A DNA stretch of 64,000 bases from Pomphorhynchus laevis. Taxonomy: Eukaryota > Acanthocephala > Palaeacanthocephala > Echinorhynchida > Pomphorhynchidae. The stretch covers positions 1-64,000 of the forward strand of contig WNNJ02000525.1 in the NCBI GenBank assembly GCA_012934845.2, read 5' to 3'. Shown here piece after piece: positions 31,996 to 44,600 of this stretch. The notes below the pieces were generated by a model, which saw only the letters and a list, made by a program, of their open reading frames with translations, did not search any database and was not told where the DNA came from. The stretch's first letter is position 1; each line of letters opens with the position of its first letter. A program made the translations under genes and the position numbers.

Positions 31996-34448
31996 ATGGG
32001 AAGTAATCAAGGGCCTTTTTCACTGAATATCCTTCAGTGGAATTCGGGAGGTGCTTCCGCCCTTAGCCTTCTATCTGGTAGAGATGCAGATGTTATAGTC
32101 CTTCAGGAGACGCGGTCTATCCGTCTCCCCCAGGATATTACTCGATTTATCCCTAAGCACATATACACCCACTTTACTCCTTACATAACCCCCTCACTCC
32201 TCTTCATCTCAAGGTCTTTTAACCCTAGTAAAAAGCTCATTAAGATCATCCCTCCTATTAAACTACTCTTGTCCAGCCCTATCTTGTTTAGCTATATCAC
32301 TTTGTAAGAACGGTAAGCGTATAAGCATAGCCAATGTCTATATTCGGCCAGGAGAAATTCACAAGAACCGTGACCTCCTGGATCAAATATTGGGGAGCGG
32401 TTATGACATGTTACTTGGTGACTTCAACGACAGAACTGGTCGTTGGATTAATGCAGCACTCCGAAGAGCAAGGATCGACTATCTTATTCATAAACCACCT
32501 TCCCCAACCTTTCATTGCTCTACAACAAATTCTCTCCTCGACATATTACTGCTACATAAGATGTGGTTGTTGAAACCCATTTGCACCGAGCAGTCGCGTC
32601 AACAACAGACCACCTCTCATGACCTAATTCGCTGGAGGCTAGAGGACGATACGTTGCTTAGAAGAAGGTTTCACTTTGACCCTATTAGAGTGGCCTTCTT
32701 TCAGGCAGCTATCCAACTCTTCCCCAGAATTGGAATTGAGAGTTTGACCGAATTTAATTCCTACCTCTCATCGCAAGCTACCGCGATCCTTTCGACTACC
32801 TATAAAGGTCGAATATACAATCCTACTCCAACAAAGCTCAAGGTCCTAGCTAAAATGTTACACCTTCCCAATCTCTCTGTTTCCGCCAGACATATCCTCT
32901 CGAATGAATATTGGAGCTCTAGATATAGGCTCCAGCTGCGCAGGGATAGGGCAAGCATTGCTCGCCTAAACCCTTCTCAGGCTTCCTTCTGGAAGATATT
33001 CAAGAAGGAGAAGTTTGTTTGCTGGAAGGATAGAGCCTTGGTTTGGATTGGTAGCATAGGCCTTGACAAAGTTTTAGAGGAGTCACTTTCCTTACATAAT
33101 TATGGAGCCACTCAATCTCCCAAACCGATCTCGCCTTGGTGTGACTTCAGTAGGGACTTATCTGTTACAGATATCCTTAACTCCTGGGGACCACTCCCGG
33201 GCACCTCCAAATCCCACGCGCCACTCACCACTCGTGTCTGTCAGCTTTTGACATAGTCAGAGAAAGGAGGTCGCCATCACAATGCTATCAGCCTCCCCGT
33301 CTGGCATAGCGGATATCAACATCAGCCGTCGAGTTTTTATACCTAAAAAGAGATTAATCACTTGTCCTAAAGATCTGCGGCCCATCTCGATTCAAAATGC
33401 CCTCATATCCATCTACGAGAAAGCGCTTGCGCGTAGAATCCGCGTTCATTTATGTAGGCGTAATTTGATCCCACCGAGTTTTCATGGGTTTGTCAAAGGG
33501 CGCTCGGTCCATTCAGCAATTGGTGAAGTGCATCAGTTTTGTCAGGATAATAGTCATCAGCTTGCTGTGGCTGTTTTTCTTGATTTTTCAGCTGCATTTG
33601 ACCGGATCTCCATTCCCTTCGTTATCTCCTCTCTCAGGTCCCTCGGGTTGCCTGCGAGAATTGTTAACAGGGTGGAGATATTGCTGTACACCAAGCGGTT
33701 CTACTATGAAGACGACCCTGATGCGCGTCAGTTCTACCCTATTACGGGTGTACCTCAAGGATCCCCACTTTCTCCTATCTTATATCTTGCTGCATCCATT
33801 GTTCTATTCAAGAATTTTAAATGTGATCAACATCTAGTGGTATATGCTGATGATACCACAGCGTTGTTCTCTGGACGCATGTGCAAAGATGTAATCTCTG
33901 ACATCAGCCGTTTCTTTTTAAGATTAAAAGATCAGTTGCCCCCATCCAATCTTATTTTAAACTCCTCTAAATCACAGGTGGTTGTCTTTAATGGCGTTCC
34001 TGCCACCAAAAAGAAACTTAAGAGACTAGCACTCTCTGCACTTTCCTTCATTTTGCAGCATCAACCACTCCCCATCTTCACGAGTCGAGTAAAATATCCG
34101 GGTTTCACCGTTACGGTGAATTGGTCGGAGAAAGCTGACCTGGATAGACTTAAACGTATCCTGAAGAAAGCTAGGTGGGCTCTGAAACAGGCCCAGCATA
34201 TGTCACTGAATGGGATAACCCAAGTGCGCCTCTGGGGTACTTGGGCTATCTTGGGATTAGTCTTCTTCTCACGAGGACGTCCCCCAGAACAAAGACTAAT
34301 GTTTCTCAAGCTCCTCATCTCGAGATTACCAACCATAGTCCGCCTTGACTGGACCCTTAGGTGTGTGAGAGACCCAGAATGGTTCAGTCAGAGGGCGGCG
34401 CGCTGGTGTGGCCGAGGGGCTCAGATCCCTCTGGACCTGAGGCCGTGA
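31996..34448 (+). pseudogene. Broken LINE ORF2, right arm
   Basis: Endonuclease 31996-32307 and 32390-33256, split by the one-base loss shared with the left arm. RT 33282-34448, split from the rest by a private two-base loss at about 33254 that makes TAG. RT motifs FLDFSAAFD, GVPQGSPLSPILYL and YADD are intact. It ends with LDLRP like the intact copy. Confidence 0.85.
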
Positions 34449-34712
34449 ATATAAGTTGAAGATTTCAAAATACACGTCGTGAACAGCTTCTATTTAAAGT
34501 TTTCTTTTGCATGTTTTTGTTTCTTAAGTTTTTATCAGTTATATAGTTATTAATAAAACCCTTACTTACTTATTTTTATTATAATAAGGGTTTTATTATT
34601 AAAAAATATATCTGATCAAATAAACTAGATAACATAATTAACAAAACCGCAAGTAATACAAATCAACCAACAGACTGCAAATTGCAGTGGTCTTCTTCTT
34701 ATTCTCACTTTT

Positions 34713-35675
34713 ACGGCCTCAGGTCCAGGGGGATCTGAGCCCCCAACCGATCTAACACGCCGCCTTCCGACTGAACCACTCGGGGTCTTTCACCCCATGA
34801 AGAATCCAATCGGCGCGGACTATGCTGGGTAAACGAGAGACGAGTAGCTTAAGAAACCTTAGCTTTTGCTCTTAGGGACGTCCTCTCGAAAAGAAGACTA
34901 ATCCCGTGATAGCCCTAAAGGCGCACTTGGATTTTCCCTTTCAATGACAGATGTTGAGCCCGTTTCAGGGTCCACCTTGCTTTCTTCAGGATACTATTCT
35001 GGTCAGCTTTCGCCTACCAGTTCACCGTAACGGTGACCCCCAGGTATTTTACTCGACTTGTGAAGGTGGGGAGTGGTTCAGAGGCAATAATGAAGAAGAG
35101 CGCAGAGAGTGCTAATCTCTTCAGTTTTGCTTTGTAGCAGGGAGCCATGAAAGACAACCATCTGCGATTCAGCGGAGTTTTAAATAAGATTGGATTTGAG
35201 TAGCTGGTCTTTTAATCTTAAAAAGAACCGGTTGATGTCAGAGACTACGTCTTTGCACCTGTGTCCAGAGAACAGGGATGTTCTCTGGAACAGGGCTGTG
35301 GTGTCATCAGCATATGCCACAAGACGTTGTTCGCGTTTAAATGATTTAAATAGGTTAATGGAGGCAGCAAGTTATAAGATAGGAGAAAGTGGTGATCCTT
35401 GAGGCACACCCGTAATAGGGTAGTACTGACGCGCATCAGGGTCGTCTTCATGGTAAAATCACTTGATGTACAGAATTTCTACCCTGTTCACAATTCTCAC
35501 AGGCAACCCTAGGGCCTGAGAAAAGAAATCACAGAGGGAATGGAGATGCGGTCAAATGCAGCAGAAAAGTTGAGGTAAACAGCCACAACTAAACGATGGA
35601 TATTCTCCTGACAAAACTGATCCACTTCATCAACTGATGAATGGACCGAGCGACCTTTGACGAACCCATGAAGAT
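34713..35675 (-). mobile_element. 5'-truncated LINE copy of the same family
   Basis: Matches the last ~950 bases of ORF2 of the intact copy, in minus orientation, starting about 130 bases after the palindrome. RT words such as the YADD region and VPQGSP complement are present with frameshifts. It is more diverged than the palindrome arms, so older. Confidence 0.8.
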
Positions 35676-35764
35676 TTTTATTCATTTGATGCTATTTTCA
35701 AAAATTCCTGAACTGTTCAACTTTGAACGTTCAATTTGTTTATTCTGAAAAAAAAATTATTTTT

Positions 35765-36255
35765 ACGTGGCAAATGCGTGCCAGCGCACGCTTACATGAC
35801 CACGAAAAAAATTTAAATCATATGTCGAGAAGGTGGGTACGGATGCGGTATTTGAATGTAATTAAGATAGGAGCGCGGTGGATGTCGAGGGGGAGTTGAT
35901 TCCAGACGAGGGGTGGCGACGAGGAAGGATCGAATACCGTAGTTGTTAGAGTAATTGGGAACGTGGAGTAAGAGGGAATTACGGGAATGCAGTGATAGAG
36001 AGGTGGGGCGAGTGTCGTCTAAGAAAGGGCGGTTGATGAACAATGGGGATCCGACAGCGATGATACGAAAAGTTACGAGAAGGTGGAGTTGTATGCGAAT
36101 ATGGATGGCGGGTCAGAAGAGTTGGGCAAGATGTGGATGTATAGTCAAAGCGACGTACACTTAGGAGCACTCAAACGGCGGAGTGGATGATGCGTTGTAG
36201 GAGTAGGATGATGGATTTCGGAGAATTGGCGAAAAGGCTGAGGCAGTATAATCTT
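35765..36255 (-). mobile_element. 3'-end fragment of the L2-like LINE
   Basis: The reverse complement matches 20090-20615: the C-terminal coding end (LFINRPFLDDTRPTS, YSNNYGIRSFL) and the GCGTGCGCTGGCACGC hairpin. It is 5' truncated. It abuts the LINE fragment at 34713-35675. Confidence 0.8.
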
Positions 36256-36259
36256 CCTA

Positions 36260-36590
36260 AACTCTTCTATATCCTTCCCGTTTTTTTTGACGAAGTTTCA
36301 AAAGTGCTCCTATATATACGTACTATTTTATTAGATATTCCGATTCAGGAGAAAACGTTGTGCTAAGGTGTTAAAGATGTTACAACGCATGTAATATTCA
36401 TAACAGGATTAAGAGCTATATTTCACTGAGTTTTTACATTATTTTTCGTCATTTTTGAGAAAATCGTTTTAATCTCGATTGTTTTCTTAACTTGTACCCT
36501 ATATTTATTAACTTTATTGGTGATGGAAAAAGAGCACCATCTCGAAACAAATATTGATGACATTGTTATTATTATTCCAATACATACCAA
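36260..36590. other. AT-rich spacer
   Basis: Nothing recognised except the likely 3' tail of the next LINE near 36590-36655. Confidence 0.45.
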
Positions 36591-36654
36591 AGCCAAAAGG
36601 CTATTCAGACAGAGTCCAAAAAATAAAACAAAAGCAAATGGTCAGTCAACGAAA

Positions 36655-37701
36655 CTAATTAGGGTATTCCAGTGGTAGTGTTGAATGGCGGCATTGTTCA
36701 TGTATCCATTTGTAGCATCGTGATTTAAACGTTCTCAAACTGGGGGCTGCAACGACTTCCTCAGGCAACGAATTCCACATGTTAATTCCTCTCCTTGAGA
36801 GTCTATACACTTTTGGTAATCTGCCAAATCTAAATTTATACAAGACTCTGCTATGTCCCCGCAACTGATCTACCCGCCTAGTGATTACATCGGTGGGATA
36901 ACCTACCACATCATTCGACATATGCCATATACATAGCATTTCCAAGGATATGAACCTATCACGTACCGACAACATCCCAATACGACTTAGACGTACATAA
37001 TAGTCAATACCACTTAAGCCAATACAGAGCCTCGATCCGCGCCTAAGAATATACTCCAGGTCTAATAGTTCTTGCTTAGTGACAGGGAAACAAGCCTGAA
37101 TGCAGTACTCCAAGTGTGGCCTGACGATGGAGATGAATAACCTCTTGAACATGTGACAGCTTAACCAGAGGAATGCATTTGTAATATAATATAACGCCCT
37201 AGTAGCTTTACCTAGAAAGAAGTCGGTGTTCAACTTTGTTTTCAAGGATCTATGGACAATAATCCCTAAATCCTTATGATGAGACACTTCCTTTAAGACC
37301 ATATCTCCAATAAAGTACCTTAGAGTTTCAATAGGGCGACCTAGTTGCATGAGGACACATTTATCAACATTCAACCGTAGTCCGGTAGAATCGCACCACT
37401 TGATCAGGGAGTTTAGATCATTTTGTAACGATACTCGATCAGCAGGACTTCTAATGATCGACCAAATCTTTAGATCGTCTGCAAACGCTAGATGAGAGCA
37501 TGATAAGCGGAGTAGCAGATCATTAATGAAGATTATAAAGAGCAGTGGGCCAAGGACTGATCCCTGCGGTGCGCCAGAATTAATATCTACCGAATAAGAA
37601 AACATACACCCCACACAAACTCGGAAAGACCTATTCGATAGAAATTCCCTGACCCACTCACAAATATATGAATGAAGTCCATAGTGATACAGTAAAGACA
37701 C
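36655..37701 (-). pseudogene. CR1-type ORF2, RT C-terminal part
   Basis: 348 open residues: GLHSYICEWVREFLSNR, GAPQGSVLGPLLFIIFINDL, HLAFADDLKIW, GLRLNVDKC, then the HKDLGIIV and FKRLFISIVRPHLEYC blocks and the end RRGINMWNSLPEEVVAAPSL. FADD replaces YADD, a known variant. It is joined to the upstream part through one frameshift at about 37750, inside the FLDFSKAFD motif. Confidence 0.85.
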
Positions 37702-39536
37702 TATGCCGTCGTGTGGTACCCTATCAAAAGCTTTCGAAAAATCAAGGAATACTGTATGAACCTAACACCAGCCCCCAGAGCATCAGCCCGTTTTTCATGC
37801 GCAGTTAGTAGTTTAGTAAGGCATGAACGTCCGATCCTGAAACCATGTTGAGATTCAACCAATATGTGATTACGATCCAAATGATCCCTGATTCTACTAG
37901 CAATGATTCTTTCTAAAAGTTTGCAGAATACGCTAGTCAAGCTAATGGGCCGAAAGTCCGCGCAAAAGCTAGCAGGATGCTTTTTGGGAATAGGCACCAC
38001 AATTGCACACTTCCAACTGTCAGGAATCCAAGATGTGTCTAAGCTGTATCTGAAGAACATAGTTAAATCATTGCTCAGTTCGTTCGCTAGGGATTTGACG
38101 AGGAAGGGGGCAATATTGTCTGGTCCCGGAGATGTAAACGAATCGAGCTTCATAACCTCGTTCAACACCTCATCCACTCTGAGTGGACGAACACAACACC
38201 GATGAGCAACCGGAACATACTTCCAACTAAAGTCATGCAGTTTGTTAGAGGTCAAAGCCTGTACCAAGAAGCCATCAGCTAAATGTTGGGCGATTAGAGA
38301 CGGATCGGTCAAAGTTTCAGTTGGCGTTTGGATTGAGCTAATTGTGGCGACAAGTGTTCTGTTGTTTCTTACATAAGACCAAAACCTCCTAGGATTCAAA
38401 GATGCATCCCTGGCAATACTATCTTCGTACGAATAGCGTTTCTGAAATTTTAGCCGATTGCATAAGTTCCGAGAGTCGATGTAGGCACGTTTTGAAGCAG
38501 GAGAACGCCTAAATTCGCGCCACAATTTGTTGCGGGATCTTATAGCATCAAGAAGCTCTCTGTCGAACCAAGGAGGATGTCCATGCTTGAACTTGCAGGC
38601 ACGTAGCGGAGCAAAGATATCAGAAATTCGCATCAATTCATCATGGAGCAGATCAAAGACTACAGAAACCTCCAAACCGAAGTGGATACGAAGACTATCA
38701 CGGATACTTTTTGGGAAGCTTGCAGCTAGTTGACTAGCATCAACACAGGTGTTTGTCATAACAAACACCTGAAACGTCACCCAAACATTTAGTAAAGACC
38801 AAATCGAGTATAGAAGGCGTCCCTGTCGCACAAGTAGGTTATTAATATGTTGAACGAGTAGCATCTCGAGTAACAGAAAGTCACTTAGTACTTTCCCAAT
38901 TCCGTGAATTGGTCGTGAATGACTATTTTTCCAGTCTATTTGGGGGATATTGAAGTCACCCAGGAGCAAAATCAGAGGATACGAAGATAAACTCAGCAAA
39001 TGTGGTTTAAGAGAGTCAAATCTTAATTCATAGGACGGAGAACGGTAAAGAACGCAGAATCGGGATCGTTGACCATTTCCCAGTGTAAAAGCAAGACCTT
39101 CAAAGGAATAACCAATATCGTCGCGAAAAGCCGAGATATTCGATACCAGGAGACTATTTCGCACATAGGCGGCTACCCCACCTCCACGTTTACCACATGA
39201 GCGATCCGAACGTATTAGAAAATAGTTAGGGATGGCAACACAGTCATCCGAAATGTCAGAATGTAGCCATGTTTCGGTTATACAAAATACATCAAAACGT
39301 TTCGAAGCAACTATGAATTTAATTTCCGAGAACTGAGCCAGGAGACTACGAACATTTGAATAACCGACAAAAATGTTCGTATAATGGGAAAATTTGACAC
39401 GCTCGGTGACACTATCGAAGTCCACTAGTTTTTCTACACACGAACCATCACTACTAAAGAGGTCTGACTCTACAGAAGTAAGGGATGCCACCGGACAGTC
39501 GGACGCCACTTGACCACCCGAAAATTCCGGACACAT
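37701..39536 (-). pseudogene. CR1-type ORF2, endonuclease and RT N-terminal part
   Basis: 611 open residues. The APE endonuclease has GYSNVRSLL, FDVFCITETWLHS, GGGVAAYVRN and LLLGDFNIPQIDW. The following stretch (about 38750-38840) is out of frame with the family pattern and appears to lack the final catalytic block. The RT N-terminus has SFTSPGPDNIAPFLVK, WKCAIVVPIPKK and DFRPISLTSVFCKLLERII. The frame ends at 37701, after the frameshift at 37750. Confidence 0.85.
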
Positions 39537-40591
39537 AGGTTGCCCTCACCACTTTCCAGCCGTCGATGCAGCTCGTTGAAAGCCTCGTGTCTTCTCAAAC
39601 GATCTGCAGGAGATAAATCACGGAGTATATGAAAATCAGAGCGCGATAATCTAAATGCATGCTTGAGTAGGAAGTCAACATGATCTTTTGAGTCTAGAAC
39701 AACTTTTAGAAGTTGTTCGCTCTCAATTAACGGGGCTACTAGAGGAGCAACACATAAACTGCGGCGGGGATGCAATAGCTGCAGGTAAGCACAAGGACGC
39801 TCACTACAATCACTACCCAGAGAACAGTTTTGAGAACAATCACTGCCCGAGGAAGTATTAACAGGAGATGACAAATCAACATTCGCATGCTTGAGGGCGG
39901 AACATTTCTCATCTACATCAAGACCGACGCTGCTCGAGTCCAATATATGGGGATGAACAATAGAATCCAAAACATGAAGTTATTTGAAGGAGTAATCCAT
40001 CACATTAGTCTCATGCAATGCATCCCTAACGAAGCATTGATTTGAATTGTTATTGAAGGGTATGATTGAACGATCGTTCAATTCTAACTTCGACTGCTGC
40101 GTGAGAGAATGATTGAGTACATGAATAGCATTATTGGTTCCTATCTCAGATGATTTGGGAGTGGCCGAAACATCATCAATCCCTGACAAAGAGCTGCTTG
40201 ACTGTCTGAACGCTTCTGAACTCCGTTCTGGTTCGTTAATACTATGATCTTCCCCATCGTTGTGAATGTTTGAATCTGCGTTCCTCTTTAAAGCATTTAT
40301 TGTTACTTGCTCGTCACAATGGCCCTTGAACAACAAGGAGAGTAATTCGGAGGTACAGAACCCACAAACAAAATCCCTAGACAGTAGCGATTTTGTCAGA
40401 CAGGATGGAACGTTGACAGTTGTCCATATGTCGCATCCAGATCTGCTGCAAGAGACCTCGCGTTGCTGATACCCAGAGGAGGGGCTTGCTAATTTTGGTA
40501 CAGTTTGATTGCGAGTACCGTTAATCTGCTGACTTGCTAAGCATTTTTTCGTTTCTGTCTTCTTTGTTCTTGCCATCGATTGTTGTGTCAA
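39470..40591 (-). pseudogene. CR1-type ORF1 with PHD-like zinc finger
   Basis: The first part (40591-39980) has a cysteine pattern CSRSGCDIW...CLTK...FVCGFC at about residues 49-80, like the PHD/esterase-type ORF1 of CR1 elements, with one expected histidine unclear. The second part (39970-39470) has the charged end block ILRDLSPADRLRRHEAFNEL, then GEGNLCVRNFRVV. The two parts are separated by a stop or frame change at about 39975. ORF1 and ORF2 overlap at 39470-39536. Confidence 0.75.
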
Positions 40592-40899
40592 CTCGCTTCG
40601 CTCGTTGTAATCGAATAATTGTGTGTTTAAGCTTGTGTGTTCGTTGGGCTTGCTTGTAAGTAGTTGCGTATTGTAAGTAGTAGCTTGTAAGTAGTAGTTG
40701 TATAGTCGACTGTGTGTATATTAATCTCTCAAACTCTTTTAGGTTGGTTAAATAACGTTGGTTATTTTGCTCCATTACCGAAAAGTACAACCATTAATAA
40801 ATTCATCTACATAACTTTGATTATTTGTTATCTGTAAATGTATATTGTATTTTTGCTCTCATTTCATGAATTACGTATTATTACAATACAAGGCTTTAG

Positions 40900-41640
40900 C
40901 TACAAGGGTTGTTTTGCCTACTCATCGATAACTTAACTATAGTAAAATGTACATGACAAAAAGTAAAATAAAAACAGTCAGATTCTTGGTGTGTAGTTCA
41001 AAAACTTATTAAAGACAGATGATCGAGAAGACAAGAAACGATTTACGAACATATTTGCAGTGATTTTTTCTTTTATTTGCTTGTTAATTTCCTTTTCGTT
41101 GTTTTTTTATTTTTTTTAATTTTCATTTTATTTTTCTTTTTTCCAAATTGTGATCAGGCAAAATAGTCTTATGGCTAAGCCTTGTACGAATAATAAATAA
41201 TTATCCAACCGCAAATGCGTGTGCTTCGTCAAATATATTAGATCATAGTACTTGGGTACTTTATACTTACTTTAAATCTTACTCACCAGCTTGCTCCCTC
41301 CCGAGTAAGCTGGTGAATTGTAATCAACAATTTTCGATTACATATTACCTCGCCGATCACACACTCGTAAGCGTTCGCTAAGCACATCATGGTTCGATTC
41401 TGACTGTAATTTCTAAGCGTCGCATTTGTTACGCTTTTCGCATATCTCCGTTTCCTTAAACGAGGTTCTACTTATATCTCCTCCGAGTATCGTGATTACT
41501 ACCTAAATATTCGTCGTTCCTATTACTCTCTCCTACGAAGTAAGTGCACACTCTTATGGCAAAATAAACTCACTTATTCGAACCCATAGTCTACTTGACG
41601 CACTTTAAACTCACTCCTTGCATGTTCTACAACAACTAGT
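40900..41640 (+). other. Spacer with a possible CR1 3' end and a stable hairpin
   Basis: Bases 41030-41210 (T-rich stretch, then TTATGGCTAAGCCTTGTACGAATAATAAATAAT) resemble 60060-60200, the 3' end of the LINE fragment there. At 41284-41315 CACCAGCTTGC and GTAAGCTGGTG form a 10-11-pair hairpin with a nine-base loop. A GGTTCGATTC box at 41391 is not part of a recognisable tRNA. Confidence 0.4.
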
Positions 41641-41649
41641 AACATCGAT

Positions 41650-44600
41650 CCAAACTTGTTTTCTTCTTATCTTCAATTAAAATATGCCAATAATTTATCA
41701 GAAGGAGCAATCTTATTGATGGTTGATTTTCGAAACTCCTTGATCGTATTTGTGGATACCAACTCCCTAGGTAACATGTTCCACACTTTCAGGGTACGCT
41801 GCGACACTCTATGCACACAGGCATTTTTAATGATCTTCAATTCTAAGACTAACTATGACACGTTGACAACTGCGTCTTCAAGAATTACACGTGCATTAGG
41901 AAATCCGCTATAAAACTTAGCAAACTTAAACATCGCAATCAAGTCTAGATATAGTAAGCAAGGTCGGGAAAAACACTTATATAACTTTACGAGATGCTGT
42001 GTACGACATGCGAGCTAGTGATGTACATAACTTAGATCCACGCTTAAAGATGCTATCGAGACTCAATTTCGCTTTGGGTACAAATAAAAACAGCCTGAAT
42101 GCCATATTCTATGAGACCTTATTAAAGCATTAAACAACGTTTTGAAGAACTCAACGTTCAACGAACAAAACGATTTTTTCATCGTATACAGGATGCGTCT
42201 GTTTTTCGAGCATATACTATCATGTTCATGTGTGTCCGCCATAAAAAAGGAAAGTGTCTGCCTTTAGCGCATATACTATCAGTGTTAATATGTCTTTAAT
42301 GATGATTGAACAACGATACCTAAATCACGTGTGAAGGATATTGAGTTTGCCAAACAGGATCCTAACATATAACTAGAGTGCACTATACCCTTATCAAACC
42401 GTTAGTGAACACACTTATCAATATTTTAACATGTACCAACGCGACAACTCCATTCGTGAATCACATTTAAGCCTAACTGCAATGTATATAGTCTAATTAT
42501 GATTCAAATTTTGTCCAAACCTTAATATTGTCAGCAAAATCTAGGTGCCTACAGCTCATTTGAGCCAGTAATGAATGTATTTAGATAAATATTAAACAGA
42601 AGAGGACCAAGAACTTGAGGCACATTACATTTGTCATAACGTGATAAAGACAATCTCGATCCCACGCGGACGCAAATGCGACAAAATCTGTTTAATCTAA
42701 TTCACTACAATTGGATTGATGCCATAATTTATGAGCACTTATAAAATATGACAATGGCGTATACGATCAAAAGCCTTGCTAAAATCTAAGAAGATATAAT
42801 CCACAGCCATATCATCAGAAACACTGCCAGCCCATTCTTCCCTTGCACAAAGCAGATTGGATAAGCACGACCTACCTGCTGTAAAACCATGTTGATCTGG
42901 ATTTATCAGTTTCGCTCGCTGTAAGAAACTCACTATGTATTTACAAATAATGCGCTTAAATACTTCGCTCACAATACTAGTTAAGCTTACCGGTCCTTAG
43001 TTTTCAGGAATGTGAACGTCACCCTACTTAAATACTGGAACAACAACAGTGCATTTCCAGTAGAGCGGGAGCTTACAAGTCTCAACTGATAGTCGAAACA
43101 ACTTTGTCAATGGATGAGCTAGACGGTGACGCAAAGTATGAACTAGCAAAAGGTGGATGCTATCTGATCATGGAGACGAATCAATCGATAGTCTGGTTAG
43201 CTCATAATATACCGAAGATGGTGTGACGACAATAGGCGTGTATGAATCACGGTGTGAATATAAGCAATGGTTTATTTTGAATTATTGGCGATCTGTACAC
43301 TAGAGTCGATAATTTCATCGCCGAGCTTTAGCGTCGATATAAGCCGCCTATCACTTTTATTTCGATGGACATATTACCAAAATACTTTTGGGGCTGAGTT
43401 GATTGAATTAATTATTGTAAACTTGTAGAGAACTTATTTCTTAACTCGAAGCCTATCCGACTTATTTCGACAAGCATTATACTTAGAACGATATGATGAG
43501 CCGAAGCGGTATATCCTGTAAAGACTATTCCTGTTACTTATCAACGTTTTCAATTCAGAGTCAAACCATTGAGGTATCTATAGTTTAGTAATCATTATAC
43601 GCTTCCTAGGGGCAAAGCGATTAGAAATGATTATCAACTTCTCACGAATGTTTTTCATTGCTCATGGATGTCAGCAGTATGCTTCAAACGAGATAGAGGT
43701 TGCACACTCAACAAGTGATGCTTTATCTACACAGTGCCACATACGTTTAGACAATACACTTTCGACGTTATCACAAGACTGCATTCCAAATATGTTGACA
43801 TCAAAAATCAAAACTCAATGATCACTATTGCCGGCAAGAGGACTATCATACAAATTTAGAACGTCATTGAGCGATCGAGAAGTTTGAAAATAGTAAACGA
43901 GTAGTAAAATCATTTAGTAAACGAGTAGTAAAGTTACTTACAATTTCTGATGATGATTCCAAACTAAAATCGAAAATTCAATAAATTTTCTGACTCATGC
44001 GGGGCGTCTTGCAATTTCAATTTTGATCATTTAACATTGACCCCGAGCACCTTTAGTTTCCATGAGTAGTAAAATCTACATGTTGAATGATAAGAAAATC
44101 CTCATGCAAAAAGTTCCAAAGCAACTCACTGTTGCGCACCTGAACTGAGGAGCTGCACCATCAATATCGACTCGATTACCTGGGATATTAAAATCTCCGT
44201 ATAATATGAACAGATGATTATTGTTGAATGAACTTATCATACTTTCACATAACTTAATACTTAAGCAGTATGACTTTGGTTTTCGGTAAAAACGCCCATA
44301 TGTCAAAATCTTACCATAAAACAGGCATTTTTACAATCAACAATATAAAAGTACCACTGCATATGAGTAAGTGAACATGTGGTTCATTTTTATGCCAGAC
44401 ATGACATAAAAAGTAACTGCTGCCCCTCTGCGATGTGCGTCCTTCTCTACACGAATGATATTGAAATTAGACACGCTTATGATACTATCATCTATTCCTC
44501 CATCATTAATTCATGTTTCAGAAATGGCAAATATGTTAACCTCCGAAGATAAAATTATATGGAGACAATCATTGATATTATATAATTAGCTACGTATGTT

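Larger units (their letters stand above)
26797..34583. repeat. 7.8-kb inverted repeat (palindrome) made of two head-to-head LINE copies
   Basis: The left arm is 26797-30625 and the right arm 30750-34583, with a 124-base spacer. The arms are nearly identical by eye (differences of about 1-3 percent and a few small indels) from the ORF1 start (CGAAAAAATG) to the 3' TTAC repeat. The homology ends at the element ends on both sides. Both arms share three lesions: two ORF1 stops and a one-base loss in the ORF2 endonuclease. Each arm also has private lesions. The shared lesions mean the two arms descend from one defective copy. Confidence 0.9.
30750..34583 (+). mobile_element. I/R1-type LINE copy, right palindrome arm
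   Basis: Same span as the left arm, in plus orientation. Sequence before the ATG at 30757 keeps ACCACCGAT at about 30690, also seen upstream of the intact 3.5-kb copy. So this arm may retain some 5' UTR in the spacer, while the left arm does not. The 3' end is CCCTTACTTACTTATTT near 34560-34583. Confidence 0.9.
36590..40830 (-). mobile_element. Nearly full-length CR1-type LINE
   Basis: Minus orientation. ORF1 (40591-39470) with a PHD-like domain is followed by ORF2 (39536-36655) with endonuclease and RT. Only a few frameshifts break it, so it is fairly young. The 5' leader (40590-40800) carries a GTAAGTAGT short repeat (40656-40700). Older relatives lie at 15840, 41650, 46830 and 59840. Confidence 0.85.

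Noticed and set aside
41340-41410. Possible tRNA gene (GGTTCGATTC box)
   Set aside because: A B-box-like word is present but there is no A box at the right distance and no acceptor or T-stem pairing.
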